This document shows positions 1 to 5,345 of a stretch of 6,164 bases of DNA, piece after piece. The stretch lies in contig DAOVXI010000111.1 of the NCBI GenBank assembly GCA_030636245.1, positions 1 through 6,164 on the forward strand, given 5' to 3'. The translations under genes were made by a program, and so were the position numbers. Under the pieces are notes generated by a model. That model did no database searches. It saw only the letters and a program-made list of their open reading frames with translations, and had not been told where the DNA came from. The DNA comes from Deltaproteobacteria bacterium. GTDB taxonomy: Bacteria; Desulfobacterota; GWC2-55-46; DRQE01. The number at the start of each line of letters is the position of its first letter. Positions within the stretch are counted from its first letter, which is position 1.

Positions 1-216
1 AAAACATTCGCGAATTACTATCCAATTTAAATAAACAAAAAGGCTGGAGGTGTCTATTGTACCCCCTTTGACGCTACCGATTACATGATGCAAAATGCCT
101 ACGATAACTGTCAATGAAATGACCAACCTTCAGGAACTAAGAGTTGGTTAGACCCAGATTGTGGCACTGGATATTTTCTGCTCTCGGTAAGGTTAATACC
201 TTGTAATAATAAATGA
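1..216 (+). pseudogene. Decayed fragment of an N6-adenine DNA methyltransferase
   Basis: No intact ORF is present, but the conceptual translation carries two hallmarks of N6-adenine DNA methylases in the right order and spacing. The frame beginning at 43 reads AGGVYCTPFDATDYMMQNAY, matching the G-x-Y-x-TP segment that precedes the SAM-binding core in HsdM/Eco57I/PglX-type enzymes. The same frame at 148-189 reads LDPDCGTGYFLLSV, matching motif I (DPxCGTGxFL). The two are 34 codons apart, normal for the family. The preceding helix-like NIRELLSNLNKQKG (3-44) lies in another frame, and NEMTNLQELRV (113-145) lies in a third, so I see about three frame changes, plus an in-frame TGA at 115-117. After motif I the reading ends at TGA 214-216; the catalytic NPPY region and everything later are missing, and the left end runs off the window. 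Family assignment rests on motif recognition only. It is a relic with no expected activity, probably from an old restriction-modification or defence locus. Confidence 0.62.
68..96 (+). promoter_or_regulatory. Possible sigma70-type promoter for the HEAT-glycosyltransferase operon
   Basis: TTGACG at 68-73 (5 of 6 to the -35 consensus) is followed after exactly 17 bp by CAAAAT at 91-96 (4 of 6 to the -10 consensus). Transcription would start near 103 and give a leader of about 120 nt before the HEAT gene. The site lies inside the methyltransferase remnant, so the match may be chance from former coding sequence. It is the best candidate I see in the only upstream stretch available; the true promoter could lie left of the window. 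Confidence 0.2.
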
Positions 217-223
217 CAAGCAC

Positions 224-2533
224 ATGGAGAGTGATTCATACCTTATGTCCATTAATGATTTTATAGAGCTGCATTTCTTAATTCATATATCACTTGCCTT
301 TGTACTGATAATCGTATCCTTGATCATCGTACTTGTTATTTTACGGAGGAAAAGAGTTGTAAGAACAAAGCAAGCTGATAGGTTATTTAAAAAGCATAAA
401 GACCTCATCAAGCGTCTATCTGATGATAAGGCAGATTTATCTGACGATATTGTTAAGCGTCTAAAGGAAATTGGTAACAAAAAAGATATTGAAATAATCC
501 TAGATAGAGCAGCTGAACTTTTAGGACATCCACTAAGTCATTTTCGAACACTCTATGATGCAGCCGGGATCACCGACCGTTATCTAGATATTGTTAAGAA
601 TTCCAATTCCTGGAAGCAAAGGGCTCTTGCGGCAGAGAAGCTCGGGCATATCGGCTCCGTGAGGTCTGTTTCACAACTGCTTTCTGTTGTCAGGGATACC
701 AAAGATGAAGATGAAGATGTAAGAGCGATAGCACTTCGCGCTCTTGGAAGAATAAAGGATAATAGGGCCATCCCGTTTTTGATCGAAGCCCTCGGATATC
801 CTGAAACATGGTTGCCCCCACGTATAGGTGAAATCCTTGTCAGCATAGGGGATGATTCGACAAAGCACCTGATAAAAGGATTGAAAGATTATAAAAGTGA
901 TGCCAGTAGAGGATGGGCGGCAGAAATACTGGGATGGCTGGATGCTAAAAGTGCTGTACCTCAACTGATAGATGCTCTTTTTGATGTCAGCCCTGAGGTC
1001 AGGGCTAAAGCCGCCGGCGCCCTCGGTAAGATAAAAGATGATAGAGCGGTAAGCAAGCTAACAGAGCTGTTGCTTTCTGACCCAGTACCATTTGTGAGAG
1101 TCAGGATAGCTAATGCTCTGGGGAATATTGGTCATCCAGCTGTAATAGATAACCTTATTAATGTACTCAAAGACCCCGAATGGTGGGTGAGGATGAGGGC
1201 GGTTGAGGCACTTGAGCAGCTAGGAGAGAAGGCGATTTCCGGGCTTCTTATCGCTCTCGAAGAGAATGACGTGGAAGTCTGCAAGCGGGCCGCTATGGCT
1301 CTTGAGAGAATCGGTTATGTGGAGAGGATACTCGATGAGTATGGAAAACATAAATACAAGCCTGAGATCAAGCATGTGCTATTTCTTGTAGCGCGTGCAG
1401 GGGTAATAGAGAGTATGAGTGATAAACTCACTACTTCTCAAGTTAATTTAGTAAAAAATATTGTGAGGATTTTCGGTGAAGCAGGTACAAAAGAGGCATC
1501 AGAGCCTATGCTGGAGCTACTCTCTCATACATCAGACTGGACTCTCAAAGCGAGGATAATCGAGGCCCTTGGCAAAATAGGCGTTCAAGAAGCAATTCCA
1601 CATTTGATTAACTATATTAAAGACAACGAATACTGGGTAAGGAAGTCTTCTGTGGATGCACTCGGGATGCTCAATGCACGAGATTATGTCGATGATATCG
1701 CTAGCATTTTAGACGACCCGAATCCCATGGCAAGAGAGTCATCACTCATCGCACTATCGGGACTGAAAGTTTCTTGTCATCAGGAAAAGATAGAAAAACT
1801 CCTTATGGATCCCTCCTCTAAAGTCAGAAGCACCGCACTCACTGCTCTCCGAAAGTTGGAGCTTACCGCTGAAAGGGAAAGTGTTATTGGCCTCTTAAGA
1901 GATGCCGCGGAAGAGGTGAGGATAGAGGGGATTAGATACTTTGCTGCACGAGAGAATAGCAAGATCCTTGACGATATTATTCAACTCCTCGCTCATGGGT
2001 CAGAAGCTGTTCGACATGAAGTGGTGGAGTATGTGAGGAAAGTCAAACCTGCACACTTTCAAAAGATACTCCATCGATTCAATATTCGTGAACTCCCAAC
2101 AGAATCTATATCTTCATTGATTGAAATCGCCTCTTTAGTGCGGGACAAGGATGCGTATCAGTTTACTGTTAACATGACAGGATGCAGCGATCCATTGCTG
2201 AGAGCAGTGGCATTGGATGCACTAATTAAGTTTGGTCTTAAAGGGAATGAAAAGTTTTTTGAGAAAGGGCTTTTTGACCCCTCAGAGGCGGTGAGAGTAA
2301 CAGCCATTGCCTGTATCGCATCTGGTCCCGGTAAAAAACTTCTAGAGAAAGCTAAACCTCTTTCCAAGGACCCGGATGAGAGTGTCAGGGTTGCCTTCGC
2401 ACTTGCTCTTGGAGCGTCGGGATTCGCGGAATGCAAGACTTTTGCAACTGAAATGCTTGATGACCCTTCAGAGAGTGTGGTCGCGGGTGCCCTTGTCAGC
2501 CTTGCTTCATTTGATGACCCTATACTTATGTAG
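224..2533 (+). CDS. Membrane-anchored HEAT-repeat protein, N-terminal part (ends at in-frame TAG)
   Basis: The 769-residue product has one N-terminal membrane segment (about residues 18-40, rich in I, V and L) followed by RRKRVVR, which predicts an N-out, C-in anchor with the rest in the cytoplasm. From about residue 150 to the end it is an alpha-solenoid of about 16 HEAT (PBS-lyase-like) units, recognised by recurring D-P-x-x-x-VR-x-x-A-x-x-AL-x-x-(I/L)G patterns, for example SPEVRAKAAGALGKI. Such solenoids bind proteins; no catalytic motif is visible. ATG 224 has no clear Shine-Dalgarno sequence. ATG 245 is an alternative that keeps the membrane segment, and the nearest purine tract (226-231) is rather far from it. 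The frame closes at TAG 2531-2533, but HEAT-like coding continues in the same frame immediately afterwards, so this is probably the front two thirds of a longer protein. It lies first in an operon with a glycan synthase, which suggests a scaffolding or regulatory role at the inner membrane (inference). Confidence 0.85.
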   Translation: MESDSYLMSINDFIELHFLIHISLAFVLIIVSLIIVLVILRRKRVVRTKQADRLFKKHKDLIKRLSDDKADLSDDIVKRLKEIGNKKDIEIILDRAAELLGHPLSHFRTLYDAAGITDRYLDIVKNSNSWKQRALAAEKLGHIGSVRSVSQLLSVVRDTKDEDEDVRAIALRALGRIKDNRAIPFLIEALGYPETWLPPRIGEILVSIGDDSTKHLIKGLKDYKSDASRGWAAEILGWLDAKSAVPQLIDALFDVSPEVRAKAAGALGKIKDDRAVSKLTELLLSDPVPFVRVRIANALGNIGHPAVIDNLINVLKDPEWWVRMRAVEALEQLGEKAISGLLIALEENDVEVCKRAAMALERIGYVERILDEYGKHKYKPEIKHVLFLVARAGVIESMSDKLTTSQVNLVKNIVRIFGEAGTKEASEPMLELLSHTSDWTLKARIIEALGKIGVQEAIPHLINYIKDNEYWVRKSSVDALGMLNARDYVDDIASILDDPNPMARESSLIALSGLKVSCHQEKIEKLLMDPSSKVRSTALTALRKLELTAERESVIGLLRDAAEEVRIEGIRYFAARENSKILDDIIQLLAHGSEAVRHEVVEYVRKVKPAHFQKILHRFNIRELPTESISSLIEIASLVRDKDAYQFTVNMTGCSDPLLRAVALDALIKFGLKGNEKFFEKGLFDPSEAVRVTAIACIASGPGKKLLEKAKPLSKDPDESVRVAFALALGASGFAECKTFATEMLDDPSESVVAGALVSLASFDDPILM

Positions 2534-2748
2534 GTCTTCAACTCAAGAAAAGAGATTAAGCAGATAAGAGGCGCTATTAGCGTCATCAAAGAAAATCCGA
2601 GGTTTGGAGCGATTGTTGATACGATACGGTCAAGAGCCCTTGAGACAAACAATCTTGCGGTAAAGCTCCTCCTCGCTCATGATAATAGGAAATTTACCGA
2701 TGACCTCCTTACATTGCTCAAGGAATCTCTCAACCCAACCCTCAGGGT

Positions 2749-2753
2749 GGAGG
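2749..2753 (+). promoter_or_regulatory. Internal Shine-Dalgarno-like GGAGG before ATG 2762
   Basis: GGAGG at 2749-2753 stands 8 nt upstream of the in-frame ATG at 2762. This is the best internal initiation site after the TAG at 2531. The in-frame ATG at 2756 is too close (2 nt), and the TTG at 2714 has no comparable upstream site. It also encodes part of a HEAT helix, so the match may be incidental. Confidence 0.3.
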
Positions 2754-2761
2754 CAATGGCA

Positions 2762-3805
2762 ATGCTGAGGCTCATTGACATTTCGGAGTTCTTTACGGCA
2801 ATCCTCGGAATTATGAAGAAAGATCCCTCTGCAGAGGTGAGAATAAGAGCCATGGAGGCTGTGATCACTGTAGAGAGAGATGACGAAATTATTTCGGCTC
2901 TGTCCTCGATGCTCTTTGATCCTGTGGTGAGCGTCAGATATCGTGCCGCTGAACTACTGGGGCAATATAAACAACCAATGGCCATTGAGGCGCTTACTCA
3001 TGCCCTGGATTCCTCAGACAGACAGTTCCGTGAGATTGTGACAACGTCTCTTTCTCAACTCTTATCGGAGAAACCCGGAAAGGTAAATGAGTTGGTAAAA
3101 AGTGTACCCGAAACAAGAACGAGAAAGCTTGGAATGGCCTGGCTTATGGGGAAGAGCAGGAAACGTGGAGCATTAAAGTATCTTTTGAACCTCCTGGATG
3201 ATGTCGATCCGGATGTCCGAGCATCTGCACTAGGTGGAATCGGAAAATTCAGGAGAAAGCAGCTCCTGAACAATGATGATCAATTATTATTCGATACTTT
3301 TATGAAGAGGTTGGAAAAATGTATTTATGATCCAAATGAGCGGGTAAGAGCTGCTGTCGTCAATACTATTACAGCCATAGGGGGAGACAGAGCATTCGGA
3401 ATAGTCGCATCTGCGCTGGAAGATTCAGATGAATTTGTACGAAGAAGGGTGGCTATCGGACTTGCCCAATTAGATGCAAAGCACTCTATTGAGCTGCTCT
3501 CGGAGAAAGCAGAACAACTGCCGGATATGCGCTCTTACATGAGAGGGATATCGTATGCAGCAGGCGTTTCCTACGATAAAACAGTAAAACATGATGAACT
3601 CGCCACAAGTATTGTTAATGAACTATGCTCCAAAGAAAAAATGTATATTCACTTCACGTCGTCCCCGGATAAGAACATGCGCGTACACGCGTTTCGTGTG
3701 CTCACTCTCATTAGCAGTGATACTGCGGAGACTCTCAAGAGTATAGCAATGAATGATCCTTCCCCGGAAGTGAGAGACGAAGCAGCAAGATATTTTAAAG
3801 GGTGA
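2762..3805 (+). CDS. HEAT-repeat protein, C-terminal part after the in-frame TAG
   Basis: This is the remainder of the HEAT frame, written here from the best-supported independent start, ATG 2762 (347 residues). TTG 2714 (363 residues) and ATG 2756 are alternatives, and in-frame coding-like sequence extends back to 2534. It contains about 8-9 HEAT units, for example SAEVRIRAMEAV, DPDVRASALGGIG, NERVRAAVVNTI, DEFVRRRVAIGLAQL and a final SPEVRDEAARYF. There is no membrane segment or signal peptide, so if translated alone it would be a soluble cytoplasmic solenoid separated from its anchor. The first HEAT unit would lose part of its first helix, which argues that this start is not the native one. 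It ends at TGA 3803-3805, with a 4-nt gap to the glycosyltransferase start, so translation here probably feeds the downstream gene. Best interpreted as the C-terminal third of the 224-3805 gene. Confidence 0.7.
   Translation: MLRLIDISEFFTAILGIMKKDPSAEVRIRAMEAVITVERDDEIISALSSMLFDPVVSVRYRAAELLGQYKQPMAIEALTHALDSSDRQFREIVTTSLSQLLSEKPGKVNELVKSVPETRTRKLGMAWLMGKSRKRGALKYLLNLLDDVDPDVRASALGGIGKFRRKQLLNNDDQLLFDTFMKRLEKCIYDPNERVRAAVVNTITAIGGDRAFGIVASALEDSDEFVRRRVAIGLAQLDAKHSIELLSEKAEQLPDMRSYMRGISYAAGVSYDKTVKHDELATSIVNELCSKEKMYIHFTSSPDKNMRVHAFRVLTLISSDTAETLKSIAMNDPSPEVRDEAARYFKG
3797..3802 (+). promoter_or_regulatory. Ribosome binding site that sets the GTG start of the glycosyltransferase
   Basis: AAAGGG overlaps the last codons of the HEAT gene and lies 7 nt before GTG 3810. 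The later ATG at 3837 has no comparable site and would remove residues just before the first membrane segment, so GTG 3810 is preferred. The arrangement suggests translational coupling with the HEAT gene. Confidence 0.6.
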
Positions 3806-3809
3806 ATCC

Positions 3810-5345
3810 GTGATTCTGGAAAATCTTTATAAGACCATGGAGTACCTTTTTCTAGCCTACTTTTTTTCATATAATACTATCAATCTTTTCTTCATCGTAC
3901 TGTCTTTTTATGAAGTGAGGCGAAGAGTAGTCAGCAGAAGATTTGAGGATTTGGATGTTGCAATGACGTCTCCCTTTACCCCCCCCCTTTCAATAGTTGT
4001 GCCGGCATACAATGAGGAAAAATCGATTGTTGAGTCTGTAAGATCGCTCCTTAATTTACAATTCCCGGGGATTGAAATAGTTATAGTAAATGATGGTTCG
4101 AGTGACTCAACAGTTGAGGTTGTCAGGAAGGCATTCAATATGAAGCGCATTGATATAGATTACCTTGATCACATAACAACAGCATCGGTGAAGGGATACT
4201 ATGAATCAAAGTCTGATCTCCCTGAGCACATACTCAGACTTATACTGATAGATAAGGAAAACGGTGGAAAGGCAGATTCACTGAATGCAGGCATAAATGC
4301 ATCACATTGTCCATATTTTGTTTCTATTGATGCAGACTCTATTATTGATGAGGATGCACTTCTTCATGCGTTTCGAATGGCCCTTGACAATAGAAATATT
4401 GTGGCAATAGGAGGACAAATTGCAGTAGTAAATGGCTGTGATGTGAGAGATGGTAAGATAAGATCAAAAAAAGTGCCAAAAGACAGACTCGCCATATTCC
4501 AGATGTTAGAGTATATTAGAGCGTTTACACTAGGAAGAGCCGGCCTTGCAAGGCTGGATGCACTACTTATTATTTCAGGTGCTTTCGGCATATTTCGGAA
4601 AGACTTTGTGGTCAAGGTTGGTGGATATCTCACACAAAGACTAACCTCGAAAATTGCATATGAATATACCGCACCCAATGCTGAGACGGTTTGTGAGGAT
4701 ATGGAGATAATAGTAAGGATGCATAGGTATATAAAAGAGAAAGGTCTCACGAATAAGATAGCCTTTGCTCCACACCCACTTTGCTGGACTGAAGTCCCTG
4801 AGAGTATCGTAAGTCTTTGGAAACAGCGCGACAGATGGCAGAGAGGCTTAATTGAGACGATGTATTACCATCGGAAGATGATTTTTAACAAAAGGTATGG
4901 CAATATAGGTTTTTTTGCATTGCCTTATTATTTCCTCTTTGAACTACTTGGAGCACCTATTGAATTATTGGGGTATCTTACACTTCCCCTCCTATTCTAT
5001 ATGGACAATCTCAGCTACTCTTATCTGTTCATGTTTCTCATGGTTGCAGTTGCTTATGGCATCTTACTCTCTGTTGCTTCAGTAGTTATTAGTGCATGGC
5101 CTCAGAAAGTAGGAAGGACCGATAATCATGGGCGTTCACTGCTCCACTTCAATAACAACCATGAAATATTGACACTTATATTCTACGGAATTCTGGAGAA
5201 TTTCGGGTACAGACAATTTATCCTGTTGAGTAGAATAAATGGCATTATTAATTATCTTAGGGGGAAGAAAGGGTGGTCTAAGTTTAAAAGAAAAGGATTT
5301 TACAGCAGGGAGAGAGGAACGGGAAAAAATGTGGTTAAAGTATAG
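3810..5345 (+). CDS. Processive family 2 glycosyltransferase, inner-membrane polysaccharide synthase (PgaC/BcsA-like)
   Basis: The 511-residue protein adds sugars from nucleotide-sugar donors to a growing polymer on the cytoplasmic face of the inner membrane. All core GT-A motifs of processive GT2 enzymes are visible: the nucleotide-binding start SIVVPAYNEE (61-70), D95 in NDGSSD, the GGKADSLNAG loop (152-161), DAD at 174-176 for metal and UDP binding, the ED pair E296-D297 (in CEDME; related synthases often have TED) with the catalytic aspartate, and QRDRW (339-343), the Q-x-x-RW acceptor motif. One membrane segment precedes the domain (about 12-33, followed by EVRRR, positive inside). Others follow at about 366-397 and 403-429, with a further hydrophobic stretch near 453-475. 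The tail is basic (KKGWSKFKRKGF). No PilZ domain is present. Sugar specificity cannot be read from the sequence; poly-GlcNAc, cellulose-like or other glycans are possible. A C8 run at codons 57-59 is a potential slippage site. The stop is TAG, with a second in-frame TAG four codons later. Confidence 0.9.
   Translation: MILENLYKTMEYLFLAYFFSYNTINLFFIVLSFYEVRRRVVSRRFEDLDVAMTSPFTPPLSIVVPAYNEEKSIVESVRSLLNLQFPGIEIVIVNDGSSDSTVEVVRKAFNMKRIDIDYLDHITTASVKGYYESKSDLPEHILRLILIDKENGGKADSLNAGINASHCPYFVSIDADSIIDEDALLHAFRMALDNRNIVAIGGQIAVVNGCDVRDGKIRSKKVPKDRLAIFQMLEYIRAFTLGRAGLARLDALLIISGAFGIFRKDFVVKVGGYLTQRLTSKIAYEYTAPNAETVCEDMEIIVRMHRYIKEKGLTNKIAFAPHPLCWTEVPESIVSLWKQRDRWQRGLIETMYYHRKMIFNKRYGNIGFFALPYYFLFELLGAPIELLGYLTLPLLFYMDNLSYSYLFMFLMVAVAYGILLSVASVVISAWPQKVGRTDNHGRSLLHFNNNHEILTLIFYGILENFGYRQFILLSRINGIINYLRGKKGWSKFKRKGFYSRERGTGKNVVKV
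3979..3986 (+). repeat. C8 homopolymer within the glycosyltransferase
   Basis: Eight consecutive C lie in codons 57-59 (Thr-Pro-Pro), just before the catalytic domain. It is the longest homopolymer I found in the window. Loss of one C gives a stop after residue 61, and gain of one C gives a stop after residue 68, so either change would switch the enzyme off. Confidence 0.75.

Larger units (their letters stand above)
224..3805 (+). pseudogene. Joined reading of the HEAT gene: one ORF interrupted by a single TAG at 2531-2533
   Basis: The frame opened at 224 stays free of stops up to TGA 3803-3805 except for one TAG at codon 770. The 60 codons after the TAG (2534-2713) contain no usable start codon, yet they read as amphipathic helices like the flanking repeats (for example IRGAISVIKENP and KFTDDLLTLLKESL) and lead straight into the next HEAT unit. 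The simplest reading is a single ancestral gene of about 1,193 codons that acquired a nonsense substitution (TAG is one base from CAG, AAG, GAG, TGG, TTG, TCG, TAC and TAT). A base-call error or TAG read-through would look the same. No frameshift is seen anywhere in the 3.5 kb, and codon use looks alike on both sides. Whether the locus is dead, split or read through cannot be decided here. Confidence 0.6.

Noticed and set aside
120..150. Hairpin with 8-bp arms (one G-U pair) and a 15-nt loop
   Set aside because: It has no following T run, a large loop and lies in decayed coding sequence, so it is neither a convincing terminator nor a riboswitch stem.
43..150. Cyclic-di-GMP (GEMM) riboswitch upstream of a polysaccharide operon
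   Set aside because: Fragments such as ATGCAAAATGCCTACG recall it superficially, but the conserved GGCAAACC core and receptor are absent, and the stretch reads as methyltransferase remnant.
95..151. Small ORF of 18 codons starting MPTITVNEM
   Set aside because: It has no ribosome binding site, and most of it fits as a frame-shifted linker of the methyltransferase relic.
162..182. Sigma54-like element, TGGCAC followed by a TGCT-like box
   Set aside because: Sigma54 sites need GG-N10-GC. Here GG 163-164 to GC 180-181 is 15 nt, and GG 169-170 to the same GC is 9 nt. The TGGCAC is better explained as codons of the CGTG part of the methyltransferase motif.
68..203. Short 16S rRNA-like words (TTTGACGCTACCGA and GTTAATACCTTG)
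   Set aside because: The two words occur in the reverse of their 16S order and are about 120 nt apart with no rRNA-like sequence between, so this is coincidence.
2158..2652. 164-codon antisense ORF and other long minus-strand ORFs
   Set aside because: They lie opposite strongly coding HEAT and glycosyltransferase frames, show low-complexity Ser/Leu/Ala composition and no recognisable domain, so they are shadow frames.
4543..4554. 12-bp perfect palindrome GCCTTGCAAGGC
   Set aside because: It is inside the glycosyltransferase, encodes ordinary Gly-Leu-Ala-Arg sequence, and has no loop or context that suggests a site.
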